Source: Plasmopara viticola (lineage: Eukaryota > Oomycota > Peronosporomycetes > Peronosporales > Peronosporaceae). Taken from it: DNA of 64,000 nucleotides. Under the pieces are notes generated by a model that was not told the origin of the DNA, ran no database searches, and saw nothing but the letters and a program-made list of their open reading frames with translations. Location: assembly GCA_001695595.3 (NCBI GenBank), contig MBPM02000022.1, positions 186,001-250,000 on the forward strand, written 5' to 3'. Positions 20,519 through 31,695 of this stretch are shown piece after piece; position 1 is the stretch's first letter, and every line of letters starts with the position of its first letter. A program made the translations under genes and the position numbers.

Positions 20519-21853
20519 TTTAACTGTGGCGTTTAAAAGGTATCAAAAATGTTGTGACCCAACTTGTCGGGGTTGAACCGGTATTTAGCTTAAGGAATTT
20601 GCTGCTCAAATTTAGGATGTAACCTTATGTCACAAGTCTACCAAGTGCTTAATTCATATTTAATTGATACATTGCAGAGTACGTTTTTAATGGCCGTCGA
20701 CAGGTTTGTATGTACATTTGCCTCCAAACAAACAAACAAAACCCACAAGAAGAGCTTTTTTGCGACAATATTACCGAAAACTTATTTACTCGTTTGAATA
20801 TTTTAATTACAATTCATAAAAATTGTGGCTTCAATTCACCAGTCTGGGAGCTTGTACTTCATTAACAATGCCTTCATGTTAAAGTTGCTTTAAAATAAGG
20901 CACCTGAAAAACAACGATCCAACGTGGAATTCACCAATTAATTGCTGACAACACGGCGTGATTCAACGTGGAGTAACAACGAAATTCCTTCATTTCTCCG
21001 CAAGCTCATAAAAAAGGATATACCGTATGATCTTCGTGCCGTTTTGCTGGAGCCAATGTTGTCGACTGCGTTAAAGCAGGTCAAAGTGTCGCCAAGCGGT
21101 CATGCGTGATGAGACACACTAATTAGCTTGAAGATGATTTGCACATAACGTTAACGATCTCTTGCATTGACGTTATGGTATTTGTACAGATTCTGTCGCC
21201 AAAGCAACAGAAACATGACTGGAGGAGGTCCTACGTCAGCAGCAGAGACGATTTAACTCGTGAGGATTAAGCAAGCAACGATTGGTACATGGCCTGCCAG
21301 GGTGGCAAGAGATTAATTTGAGCACAAGGATTGCATGTCAACGGTTCATTTTTTGGATTTAAATTAAGAAAATACGTGCTATATAGTCGCATTGCATTTT
21401 TAGATCATGCTACTTACAAGGCTTTTAAAGCTGAGAATAGTTCCACCTTTTTGAGCATTTTTGTTTTATGAATTACATGTCAGCCTCTCCTCGGTCGTCT
21501 CTGTATTTTGCTTTGCTTTTTTCACCCACTTGTATTCTGTGAGGATTACAAAAGTCAGTCACAAAATTCGAAAAAAATTGCGGGAAAAGCCTCTGACCCA
21601 CTGATGTATCTGTTAAGTTCGTTACGACCGATGATTTTGTTTGTGACTGGCTTCAAAAGATGTGCAGACGATCGCCGCCGTCGACGATATTTTAACAGGA
21701 CACGTCAGCGTCATAGGCTCGGTAATCCGCAGCACCGATGACTCAGCCGCCTTAATAGCTGTTTACAATGTGTCAAAAGAGCGACAACCGTGAGCACTGA
21801 GACGAGACGAAGACTCGGTGAGACCATGAGCTTTGTTGACTTAGAAGGTGACA
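20519..21853. other. Gap without a supportable gene
   Basis: AT-rich sequence between the transposase gene and the Copia insertion. No ORF with recognisable features. GGTTA at its right edge (21854-21858) is the target site of the Copia insertion. Confidence 0.6.
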
Positions 21854-21858
21854 GGTTA

Positions 21859-22090
21859 TGTTAAAGATTGATGTGCTGATCGAAGAAAGGCGGACGTTAC
21901 TATGACCAGTGATTGGTCAATGCGATTGAATGGCTATCGTGCGCGAAAGGAATGAATGGCCAGCAAGAGAGACAGCAAAGAGTAGGACAAGGATAAACGC
22001 ACAAATACAACTTACTTTTCGGTTTGCAATCCCGACCACAAGTCCATTGGAACATCCTAGTAGATCCGATCCCGAGTTTATTTTATTAAC
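21859..22090 (+). repeat. 5' LTR of the young Copia
   Basis: Begins TGTTAAAG and ends TTATTAAC; 232 bp aligned one-to-one with the 3' LTR. The 3' copy ends AACA whereas this copy reads AACT across the primer-binding-site junction, so the boundary is uncertain by one base. Confidence 0.93.
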
Positions 22091-22103
22091 TGGTTATGAG
22101 CCC
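22091..22103 (+). promoter_or_regulatory. Primer binding site, half-tRNA type
   Basis: TGGTTATGAGCCC directly follows the 5' LTR. Its complement, GGGCTCATAACCA, resembles the anticodon arm of initiator tRNA-Met (GGGCUCAUAACCC) rather than a tRNA 3' end, as in Drosophila copia, which is primed by a cleaved tRNA half. The first ATG of gag (22096) lies inside this site. Confidence 0.7.
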
Positions 22104-22749
22104 AAGTAACGACTCCGGTGTCAAGATCGAGCCATTCGACGGATCCAACTACGCGTTATGGAGCTACAAGATGAAGATGTCTTTGATGTCCAAGGGATTG
22201 TGGGGAGCCGTCTCTGGCGAAGGCGCACCCAATGCGGTCAAGGAGCAGCAAGCACACGCTGCGATCGCGCTCAACTTGAGTGACTCTCAGCTGATGCACG
22301 TGATCGACGCAACGTCAGCGACCGAAGCGTGGGGAAGGCTGGCAAGGTTTCATCACACTCAAGACATGGCGAATCGGCTTTGGCTGAAGGAGAAGTTCGC
22401 TTCGTTCAAGTACACGGCGTCGAGCATGAGTGGACATGTGATGGAGCTTGAAGACCTGGTGATGAAGATGAGAAGTGCAAACTGTGCTCCAAGTGAAGAA
22501 GACATATGCGCAGTCATGCTAAGGAGCCTTCCTGCAAGCTACGAGAGCTTAGTGCAGGCGTTCCGGATGTCGATCACCAGCTTCGAATTCAGCAGTCTCG
22601 TGAGTAAGCTGATTGCTGAAGAAGTGCGCCAGAAGGTGGCGGCACGAGTAGAGGAAGCAACGGCTCTCTACACAAACAAGCGAAGCGTCAAGCAGCACCC
22701 GAAGAAGCAACAAGGACGACGTCCCAAAGGACCGTCGGGGGTGTGCTAA
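22096..22749 (+). CDS. Copia gag (capsid), ending at a stop inside the zinc knuckle
   Basis: 217 residues from ATG 22096: a UBN2/gag-type capsid domain (IEPFDGSNYALWSYKMKM near the N-terminus; EAWGRLARFH and LWLKEKFASFKY in the middle) and a basic tail. The frame stops at TAA 22747-22749, exactly between the first two cysteines of what is otherwise a perfect CCHC zinc knuckle. The first Cys is the last sense codon, and the next codons read NCGKVGHYARDC in the same frame. The capsid would assemble virus-like particles and bind the element RNA; without the knuckle, RNA packaging should be impaired. The start inside the primer binding site is unusual, but no downstream Met leaves the domain complete. 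Readthrough of the stop is conceivable; a point mutation of a Tyr codon is simpler. Confidence 0.88.
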   Translation: MSPSNDSGVKIEPFDGSNYALWSYKMKMSLMSKGLWGAVSGEGAPNAVKEQQAHAAIALNLSDSQLMHVIDATSATEAWGRLARFHHTQDMANRLWLKEKFASFKYTASSMSGHVMELEDLVMKMRSANCAPSEEDICAVMLRSLPASYESLVQAFRMSITSFEFSSLVSKLIAEEVRQKVAARVEEATALYTNKRSVKQHPKKQQGRRPKGPSGVC

Positions 22750-25700
22750 AATTGTGGCAAGGTCGGCCACTATGCTAGAGATTGCCGTTCAAGTCGGATT
22801 CCAAGAGAAGCAAACCATGACCAGTCCAACATCGCGTTCAATGCCAGTGAGGGCTACGCGAGCAACTGCTGGGTCATGGACAGCGGAGCATCGGCGCATA
22901 TGTGCAAGGATCGAGGATCCTTCGTGGACTACAAGATAGTTGAACAGCCGCGCAGTGTTTCAAGCGCGAAGAACGATGTGAAGCTCAAGGTCATCGGCTA
23001 CGGAACGGTCAAGCTTCGGGTTTGGACCGGGCATGCGTGGATCGATGCCACGCTGGAAAATACTCTGCACGTTCAAGAACTGTCGAAGAATTTGTTCTCG
23101 CTTACAGCTGCAGCAGCACGAGGAATGACGATCGAGATTACCCGCGACGAGTGCATGGTGAAGCGTGGCGGCACACCGGTTGCCACGGGAAGGAAACAGG
23201 GTTTCCTGATGTACCTCAACATCGAGGCTGATGCGGAGTGCCATGTTGCAGAGACAGAAGCAGAGCTATGGCACCGACGACTGGGTCACGCATCGTATGG
23301 CACGGTAAACGCTCTGGTCAAGAACGGAAGAATCAAGGGAGAAGAGATGAAGATGGATTTTGTATGCGATGTGTGCGCAACATCCAAGCAAGTGCGAAAG
23401 TCTTTCAATACAAGTGAGGAAGACGCAGAGCTCAGGGAGGCTGCGCGTTCCGATGAAGTGGTGTGTTCTGACGTACTCGGGCCAATCACGCCACTCTCAA
23501 AGTCCGGCTACAAGTACATTGTCAGCTTCATCATGATGAAAAACCGGTACACGACGGTCTTCCCGTTGCGGAAGAAGAGCGAAGTAACAAGCGCATTCAC
23601 AAGGTTTTACCGAGAGATCAAGACGCTGTCTGGGACAAAGGTCAAGGTTCTTCGAAGTGAAAACGGTGGGGAGTACCGGAACGCGGCGATGGACAACTTT
23701 TGCAAGGCAAAGTTTATCAAACAAGAGTTCACGGTACCGTTCAACCCTGAACAGAACGGTATGGCAGAGCGCATGAACCGGACACTGATCGAGATGACAC
23801 GCTGCATGATCAAGGACAGTGGACTCGACAAGTCATACTGGTGTGAAGCTCTCATGACAGCGACAGACATCCGGAACGTGCTTCCAAACGCGTCAAAAAA
23901 GAGATCAAGTCCATACGAGATGGTGTTTAAGCGGAAACCGCGTATCGACCACATGCGCGTATTTGGTGCGCAGTGTTACGCGCATGTGGTGAAGGCGGGA
24001 CGCAAGAAACTGGACGATTCAGGCGTGAAGTGTTTCTTCCTTGGATATGCGAAGAAACACAAGGCGTATCGACTTCTTGACGCGGACGACGGATCAATCA
24101 AGATTTCAAGAAGTGTGACGTTCGCTGAGCATCCCGTCTCGAAGGTACTGGAGAAGAGAAGAAATGTGATCGTCGACGTGATTGAAGACGAAGAAGAGAC
24201 GGAGGCACCGTTTGAAGAGGAAGTTTTGAGGACACCACCGATGCGAACACGCCAGGAGCCGGGGAACGACGGGCAAGATAACGTGGTCGTTCAAGTTCCA
24301 ACTCGTGCATCGAGCACACCTGGCCGAGATGGCGAAGAAGAGTGGATGATGCGACCTGTTCGGAAGAAGCGTGGTCTGGTGCGCTACGACAAAGAATTCA
24401 CGAACATACGCCGCGGTGAATTCAATCTGGACGACTTCGAGGGAGAGTACGACTCTCACCACTGTTTGGTCGCGGAGAGCAGTGGGGAACGAGCTTCCAC
24501 CTACGAAGAAGTAATGAAGAGCGAATACAAGGATCAGTGGCTGGAAGCGATGAAGAGCGAGATGAAGTCACTTGAAGATCACAACACATGGAAGCTATTG
24601 GACATGCCACAGCATAAGAAGGCTGTTGGGTGCAAGTGGGTCTTCCGTATCAAGCGTGATCCGAGTGGCAATATTGTGAAGTGCAAGGCACGCTTAGTCG
24701 CAAAGGGGTTTACGCAGCGCCCTGGAATTGACTACAATGAGACGTTTGCGCCAGTCGCACGCAAAGAGTCGATTAATGCGGTGTTGGCGATCGCAGCGGC
24801 TAAAGACTTAGAAGCTGAAAATGTCGACGTTGATACAGCATTCCTGTATGGCGAAGTTGAAGAGGAGATCTACATGGACCAGCCAGATGGCTTCGAAGAT
24901 GAAGAAAATCCGGCAAAGAAGTGCTTACTTCAAAAAGCACTTTACGGGACGAAGCAAGCTGCGCGACAGTGGAACAGCAAGCTCACCAAGCATCTGGAGA
25001 ATCAAGGTTTCAAGGGTACCTCGGCAGACCCATGTGTGTTCGTTCGTGTTTCGAGAAACGAGTACAGCATCATCATCATTTACGTGGATGACTTGATGCT
25101 GTTCTGCAAAACCATTGATCATATTGAGGACATCAAGAGTGCGCTGAAGGAAGAGTTCAGCATCAAAGAACTCGGAGAGCTCAAGTATTGCCTGGGGATC
25201 GAGATACACCGCAAGCGTGACGACCATGTGATCAAGATAAACCAACAAGCGTATATCAAGCGACTCGCGGAGAATTTGGTGTTGATCAATGCAAGGACGT
25301 GCACACACCAGCGGACAGTGACTCCAAGTTGTCGAAGTTGCCCGAAGAGGAAGCGTTTGCGCCGAAGTAGCCATATCGCGAACTGGTGGGGGCTTTGATG
25401 TACATAGCAACATGTACGCGCCCGGACATAGCATATGCTGTTGGTGTAGTTGCCAAGTTTTGCAAGCGTTACGGCAAGGCACACTGGGCGGCGGCCAAGC
25501 GAATTCTGAAGTACTTGAAGACGACACTAGATATCAGCATTGTGTTTGACGGCTCGAGCAAGGGAGAGCTGATTGCGTATGCTGATGCAAACTGGGCAGG
25601 AGACCTCGACACGCGACGTTCAACAACAGGGTATGTATTCTTCTTGAATGGAAGTGCCGTTTCGTGGAATTCCAAGCGTCAGCCGACGGTCGCAACATCA

Positions 25701-26033
25701 AGCACGGAAGCAGAGTACATGAGTTTGTACAGTGTGACGCAAGAGGCTATTTGGTTCCGAAGTCTGCTCAAGGACATGAAGTACGGTGTCGATTCGGCAA
25801 CAACGATTTATCAAGATAATCAAGGTTGCATCGCACTGGCCAAGAATCCTGTTTATCACTCGCGGACGAAGCACATCGACATCAAGTTTCATTTCCTGCG
25901 CGAGAAAGTGGAACGCGAGGAAATCACACTTGAATACAAGCCGACGGAAGACATGGTCGCGGACGGATTTACGAAGGCACTTGCAAGGGACAAGCACAGC
26001 AAGTTTCTTACGGGTCTACGGATGGCAGCGTAG
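22750..26033 (+). pseudogene. Copia pol (protease, integrase, reverse transcriptase, RNase H), two lesions
   Basis: In the same frame as gag after the TAA. Aspartic protease WVMDSGASAHM (22870s); integrase zinc-binding HRRLGHASYG...CDVC and core residues in VVCSDVLGP, LRSENGGEY and PEQNGMAERMNR (23270-23780); a long linker; reverse transcriptase from WKLLDMPQHK (24590s) through TFAPVARKESI to the catalytic IIYVDDLML (about 25078-25101). A one-base loss in the T run at 25275-25277 ends this frame at 25398. The downstream frame holds VDQCKDVHTP, an in-frame TAG at 25368-25370, then the RNase H domain (LVGALMYIATCTRPDIAYAV, YADANWAGDLDTRRSTTG, SSTEAEYMSL) to the stop at 26031-26033. All catalytic residues I checked are present, so the copy is disabled only by three point-scale lesions. 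Confidence 0.92.
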
Positions 26034-26056
26034 GATGCTCACTTCGCGCGCACATC

Positions 26057-26065
26057 AAGGGAGAG
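26057..26065 (+). promoter_or_regulatory. Polypurine tract of the young Copia
   Basis: AAGGGAGAG lies immediately before the 3' LTR; it primes plus-strand DNA synthesis. Confidence 0.8.
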
Positions 26066-26298
26066 TGTTAAAGATTGATGTGCTGATCGAAGAAAGGCGG
26101 ACGTTACTATGACCAGTGATTGGTCAATGCGATTGAATGGCTATCGTGCGCGAAAGGAATGAATGGCCAGCAAGAGAGACAGCAAAGAGTAGGACAAGGA
26201 TAAGCGCACAAATACAACTTACTTTTCGGTTTGCAATCCCGACCACAAGTCCATTGGAACATCCTAGTAGATCCGATCCCGAGTTTATTTTATTAACA
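26066..26298 (+). repeat. 3' LTR of the young Copia
   Basis: Starts TGTTAAAG after the polypurine tract and ends TTAACA; followed by the target duplication GGTTA. Near-identical to the 5' LTR. Confidence 0.93.
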
Positions 26299-26303
26299 GG
26301 TTA

Positions 26304-27119
26304 ATTGAAAATGAAAGAGATGTCGGTTAGGTACAAAGAGTTTCACTAGATTAAAAATACTTTGACCAAATTGACACCATTACCATTTGAAAATAGGCAC
26401 CGCGACCTCTAATCATCAATAATTGAATTCCTTTTCTTTACCCCCTACAATTCTGCAAATGACGAGTTACTGGTTGCATCGATTTTTTCTTTACCACACG
26501 TAGTCGGGCGTACTCACTTCGTATGACAGAGCAGCAAGTAAAAAGTCTTTGGTTGTTGCAATAACCTCTTACGAGAATGTAACGGTCTCAAAGATCGCAC
26601 TGGTCACTCATAGCATCAATATTGGTCTCACGCTGACACGTGTATATAAGTATTAGTGGTGATACGCACACTATCGCTTCATACATGAAGTGATCAAATA
26701 CAACATTGACCGTGAATTTTACAAGCGCATGTAGTCATCACAATAGTTTCAAGGATTATGATGAATTTTACCGGTAAATTGTACTCAACCAGGAAAAAAG
26801 CTTTGAAATGCAACTACCTGGTAGCTGCAGCAATGTGACAAAGAGCGTTCGAAAGCTCGAATGGTAGACTACTTTACCAAACGACTAGGAGTAGACTCAA
26901 GACAGAGGTTACCATTCTCGGTTTAAAATGAATGTCAACTTACGTGATGGTAGAATGCAATGCGGGTGTATTTCTATGTCGTTACATCATTCCAATACAT
27001 CGTTGACATGCAAGTCTTGTGTTCAGATGACACCCTTGCTTCCGTAATCAACCATGTACCAAACGTCGCTCTCTCATCCAGCACGAGTCGAGTCTTCTCG
27101 GCTATTGTTGAATTCGATT
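26304..27119. other. Gap without a supportable gene
   Basis: Host DNA between two Copia elements. A TATA-like TGTATATAAG lies at 26640 but no gene follows it. No ORF with recognisable features. Confidence 0.6.
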
Positions 27120-27240
27120 GAGCACTGGACAAAAAAAGCTTGAAGTGTGCGAAGGAAGTCTACATTTGTAAAGTGGAGACGACTATGCAGGAGAAGGAAT
27201 ACTTGGAAGTGATTCTATTTGTGGGTTTCGCTTTAGCTAC
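27120..27240 (+). pseudogene. Copia gag fragment in inverted orientation
   Basis: Plus-strand KCAKEVYICKVETTMQEKEY is a diverged copy of the gag segment [20 protein letters not shown] found on the minus strand at about 31330-31270. It therefore points the opposite way to the Copia element that begins beside it. Only about 40 codons remain. Confidence 0.6.
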
Positions 27241-27388
27241 TTGGTTTATATGTAGTCCACATATAAATCATATAAAGGTCTTTAAATCATCCTATGCGTC
27301 TAATCGTCGATAAAAACGTCGTAAATACGCGGGATCGGCTTGGACAGGTTTGCTGTTAGTTTATTAATATCTTAACCGGCAACCCACA
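27241..27388 (-). repeat. 3' LTR of the old minus-strand Copia
   Basis: Aligns with 31460-31615 over ATATAAATCATATAAAGGTC, the CGTAAA..CGCGGGATCG block and the CTTGG.CAGG block; the minus-strand start is TGTGGGTTG. Ends are approximate (a few bases). Confidence 0.75.
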
Positions 27389-27426
27389 CCGCCCCCCCCA
27401 AAAGCGTATACCAGTTGCCATTGTTA

Positions 27427-30400
27427 AGTCCTTGTGGCGCGTGGTAGTCCCTTGGTCATGATGTCCGCCAGCATCACCGAAATTTCACAGTAGTCGAGCT
27501 TGACTTCACCACGTTTGATCTTGTCACAAATGTGATGGTACTTAACGTCGATGTGTTTGGCACGACCATGATCTACTGAATTTTTCTTCATCTTAATGCA
27601 TGACTATTTGTATTACATAAACTTAAACTCAGGTCTAGACTTCTTGGCTGCGGCTTTCATGATTTTACATAGCAAGCGATGGGTTCACTTACATTTTTGA
27701 ATTGCCAAACCTGGCGCAATGTTCTCTACTTCAGTGGTTGATAGCGAAACACTTAACTACTTCTTGCTCCTCCAACTTACTGAAGCGCCCATGAGAATAA
27801 ACACATCCGAAGTCTAATTTCGGTCTGCATGGTCACCGGTCCAGTCCGCATCCGAGTACCCGCAAAAGTCTACCTTGTCGCCGAGCTCAAAGCAGATGTC
27901 GTGTGACTTGGTGCCTTACAAGTATCGCAGAATACGCTTGACCGCCATCCAGTGTTCGATTTGTGGGTTTTCCATGCAGCGCGAAGCATAGCCCATAGCA
28001 AAAGCAATATCTGGTCGAGTTGCATTCGTCAAATGCATTAATACACCCACGGCTTCACGGAATGGAGCGTCGATTCTAGTTGTTGCATCGCCTGGTGTGA
28101 TTCGAGTGTTGATGTGCGTCGGGCTGATGACGGCCTTGCAGTCGCTCATGCCAAAACGCTTAAGAGCATTGTTAATGTAGCGTCGCTGAGACATCGTTAC
28201 ACTATCGTTGTCGTTCTCGACCTGCTCGATACCCAGTACGAACGCACACTTCCCGCTATCAGTACTTTCGAAAACGCGCCTTCAGGTCATTCTTTGTATG
28301 TGCAAACATTTTTGTCGAGTTGCCGATTACTCTCGAATCGTCGACATAATTCAGCAATAGCACGCTTTCTTCATTCAAAACTTTGAGGTAAAGAAACGGG
28401 TCAAAATTGGATACTTGAAATCCAACAGAGCTAACGAACTCACAAAATGTTTTATTTTGTTTCCGTGAAGCTTGATTTAGGCCGTAAATTGCTTCCACCA
28501 GCTCGAAACAGTCATAGTCTTCATCGACTTCGACACCTTCAGGAACCGCACAAAACATCTTCTACTACATTTTACTGTCTACTAAATCCAGTCTCCAGTC
28601 AAAGTACTTCGAGATTGCAATCAGCATGCGCAGTGTCACGTACTTGACCACTGGTGAAATCGTCTCTGTGTAGCCAATGCCATACATTTGCTCGATTTCT
28701 TTCGCCTGGAGGCGTGCCCTGTACTTATCACTTGACCCATCAGCTTTGCGCTTGATCTTGAACGCCCACTCTTTCCCAACAGAGTGGCAATTTTGTCGCT
28801 CGAAACACGTCACGAAGCTTCATCGACGCTAACTCAGCATAAATTTCTTGATTTTAACGCACTTGATCCAGTCCACGAACGGCTTTTCGAACGTTGTCGG
28901 CTTTAAAAAGTTAGTACTTTTAATTGCGTTGGCACATGCTCGCCGAAAACAACGTGGGAGTAGCATTAATATGCTTGCTTTGCACTCTTAATCCAGATTG
29001 GATTGAGTGCTTGATCGTCGCTTAGCTTGGTATCATTTGGCGCACTAGCTTCTTCTAGACCGATCACACGGTGAGTTGGAAGAGTCAATCGAGTTACTCG
29101 TTCTTGGTTCTCCGCGCAACTTTTACGTTTTCCAGTCTGTTCGAACTGCTTAGTGCAAGACTCATTGCTGCTAATATTTTTCAAATTCGTTTCATTGGCG
29201 AGTTCTTGCGGCGGTGAGGGCAGAAATCCAAACGTTGACTCGTCAAAGGCAAAATCACGTGTTATCACAGCTTGATCTACCTCAATGTCGTACACGCGAT
29301 GAGCCTTCAATGCTTCTTCATATCCAACTTTGATCGCTTTTTCTTGGGCGTCAGCACAATCGCTCGGCAGCCAAAAACTCGCATGTGATTCACACTTGAT
29401 TGCGATCCGAAGATGTCCTCGAACAAATTTGATCTCGGGACTTGGGCGACGGCAGCCGGATTTTGATGTGAATTGTCGTCATTGTGGCTGCGCCTAAAAG
29501 CACTTGTCCAGCTTGGCGTAATGAAGTACACTACGGCCGGTCTTTACGACCGTGTGAATTGCGAGTTCCTCCGTGCCGTTGGTCTGGTGCGCATATGAGA
29601 TCGTAGCCTGCTGCTCTATTCCATGATCATCGTAATATGCTTTGAGGGATGTCGTCCCAAATTCAGGTGCACCATCGTGTCGGGCAAACTTGACTGTGAA
29701 GTCAAACTAAGTCTGCACTGCTACGATGTACTTCTTTATGCATTTCCCACTTTCGGACTTGGCGCGCACGCTAGACCCTTCATGCATCCATTGCCTTTAC
29801 CAACACACAGCAGCAAATATCTGCTTCCGCCTAGCGAGTGGACTTCCTTCGGGCTAGAGGTGTCAATGTGCAGCAAGTCAGACATTTTGTAGTGAGAGTA
29901 ATAGGAAATGGTCTTTGCAACATCTTTTCTTCTTGACAACCACGGCACACGCTATATCCGCTTGGTATTGGTACCTTCTCGGCATCCATAATCATACCCT
30001 AAGAGATCATCTTGCATAAGACATCTACTGGTGCGTGGCCCATACGCGCAAATTTATTTTGCGAAAATCAATTGTGAGGCAGGATTAAGTGATCGTTCTG
30101 ATGTTCGAAATCAGTAGAGTCCATCCTCTAGATCCGCTATCGCCATCAGATTTTGAGAGCCTTTTCGAAACTTTTTCATCTCGGCACCATCAAACAAAAC
30201 TCAAAACTTGCCGCTTTTGTCGATCTGTGGTATTATTGGAAGATTTTTGCTCATGCTTGGGACACAAAGAGCGTTCTCGATTTCGGTTTAGCACTCTTTC
30301 CCGTTACACAGAACCACCGTTTCGATAATGGTTAACTGCAGCCAAGTTGCCATCTGCGATTAGCACTTCGTCTTCATTGCGCTCATCCAAAACTTTAAAC

Positions 30401-30510
30401 CTGGATTTGTCATGGCAAATGTGATGCGTCGTTCCACTGTCAATCGTCCATATTCCACACATGTTCTTGGTCGTCGAAAGACCACATTTCTGCGAAACAG
30501 TGAAGGTCAC
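27427..30510 (-). pseudogene. Copia pol remnants (protease to RNase H)
   Basis: Leftward on the minus strand: protease [14 protein letters not shown] (about 30440), integrase core pieces (DLLHIDTSSPKEVHSLGGSR at about 29860 and the VNHMRVFGCRA C-terminal region at about 29380), a linker with LPSPPQE, reverse transcriptase blocks (KARLQ-like segment at 28813-28565; EAIYGLNQASR and LLNYVDDSRV at 28490-28320), RNase H (AVGVLMHLTNATRPDIAFAM, 28070s) and its end (LADIMTKGLPRAT, about 27450). Each block sits in its own frame, separated by stops and small indels. Confidence 0.82.
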
Positions 30511-31345
30511 TCGATCGTGTACACCGCTGTAGCTACCATTATAGCCTCGACACTGAACTTTATTTCCTCTGCGTCCAAAGGCATCACCGCCGCGTCAAGC
30601 TCCACAATTCTTTTCTTCTGCCTGGTCCAGAACCGCTCCACCGTGTGCCCCGATTTCCCGCAGAATGTACACTGACGAAATCCATGCTCGGTACTGAAAG
30701 CCGTGGTTGCTTTCTTACTTTTCACTGGCGTCGTTTTGTTTCCGTGTCTCTTGATATGCTCATTCGTAAGCACCTTCACGACGTCTTTTCGATCGCAGTA
30801 CCCCGCTGTTCATCTTTAAATTATAACGACGTTCTCGTAGCTCTTGGGTAGGTCGCGTAACAAGCAAATCACCTCGTCTTCGTCCTCATTCCAGCGCCGA
30901 TGCTGCTAAGCTAGGCGCTGATCTTGAGGACCTCATTGAAATGATGCATCTCATTGCCGCCTTCCGCCATCTCCATGCTGAACAGCTGTCGCTTCAGGTA
31001 AAGCCGCCTCGTATTTTTTGATCCGCCGTATAGAGTTTTCAAATGTGCCCATGCAACCCATGCTTCCTCACAGTCATATACTACGTGACGGTAATCTGCG
31101 CTCATATGAAGCAGCATTAAACCGAGCGCAATGTTGCTCAGTTTGACGTACTCCTTCATAGCACGAGAATTGGCGAAGGTGGGGTTGTTTCCCGGTTGAC
31201 TACATGCCACGTCGACTTCTTCAGAAAATCGCAGCTGGAGCAAAACCCACAAATAATTACACTTCCAAATATTCCTTCTCCCGTACAGTCGTCTCCAGCC
31301 CATAAGTGTAGACTTCCTTCGCACACTTAAAGCCTTTCTTTTCTT
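30507..31345 (-). pseudogene. Copia gag remnants
   Basis: The minus strand shows [19 protein letters not shown] (from about 31350), then after a frame change [35 protein letters not shown] and [16 protein letters not shown] (31324-30911), typical of the Copia gag domain. A zinc-knuckle remnant CTFCGKSGHTVERFW follows in 30779-30507, its final Cys replaced. Confidence 0.75.
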
Positions 31346-31359
31346 GTTCAGTGATCACC

Positions 31360-31459
31360 CGAAATCAACAGGTTATGAGCTAACGCACGATGTCCTCTGT
31401 CCAAGATACCGCTACCATGATCTCAATTAACAAGTTCGATGGTCGACATGGAGCCGCTA
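31360..31459 (+). pseudogene. Inverted primer-binding-site and gag-start fragment
   Basis: On the plus strand ATCAACAGGTTATGAGC (LTR end plus primer binding site like that of the young Copia) is followed by ATG at 31390 and MSSVQDTATM, ISINKFDGRH, a Copia gag N-terminus. The surrounding element is on the minus strand, so this about 100-bp piece is flipped; see findings. Confidence 0.6.
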
Positions 31460-31615
31460 CACGCGTGACCAAATTTATATGTAGGTCACATATAAATCAT
31501 ATAAAGGTCATTCAATCATCCTATGTGTCTAATTATCGGTAAAAATGCCGTAAACGCGGGATCGACTTGGCCAGGCTTGCGATCAGTTAATTGGTTCTCC
31601 AACCTTTCAACCACA
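31460..31615 (-). repeat. 5' LTR of the old minus-strand Copia
   Basis: Diverged direct copy of 27241-27388; the minus-strand start is TGTGGTTGAAAGG at 31615. The inner edge is approximate because it abuts an inverted fragment. Confidence 0.7.
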
Positions 31616-31695
31616 TCAGCTACTAACGCAAAAATTTTCCCAGTCACGATCTCTTCGCTTTAATACCAACACATAACGTCGGCACGAAATTTTGT

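Larger units (their letters stand above)
21859..26298 (+). mobile_element. Young Copia (Ty1/copia) LTR retrotransposon, full length
   Basis: Complete element of about 4.4 kb with two LTRs, primer binding site, one gag-pol frame in Copia order (gag, protease, integrase, reverse transcriptase, RNase H), polypurine tract and a GGTTA target duplication (21854-21858 and 26299-26303). The LTRs differ at one of 232 aligned positions (21997 A versus 26204 G), so insertion was recent. The coding part is nevertheless defective: TAA at 22747-22749, a one-base deletion in the T run at 25275-25277 and TAG at 25368-25370. Such a copy could only have moved with enzymes supplied in trans, unless the defects arose after insertion or are assembly errors. 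Confidence 0.95.
27241..31615 (-). mobile_element. Old, degenerate Copia retrotransposon, minus strand
   Basis: Two direct LTR copies (about 27241-27388 and 31460-31615) enclose Copia gag and pol remnants in the expected minus-strand order, from gag (31345 down) to the RNase H end (about 27427). A G-rich polypurine tract (complement of the C run at 27389-27399) precedes the minus-strand 3' LTR. The sequence AGCTAC occurs at 27235-27240 and 31618-31623 and may be the target duplication, two bases outside the right LTR. Stops and frameshifts are numerous and the LTRs differ by many substitutions and indels, so this insertion is much older than its neighbour. Confidence 0.82.

Noticed and set aside
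25275..25386. Programmed frameshift between RT and RNase H of the young Copia
   Set aside because: No known Copia uses a shift there, and a separate stop lies 91 bp downstream in the new frame; simple mutation is more likely.
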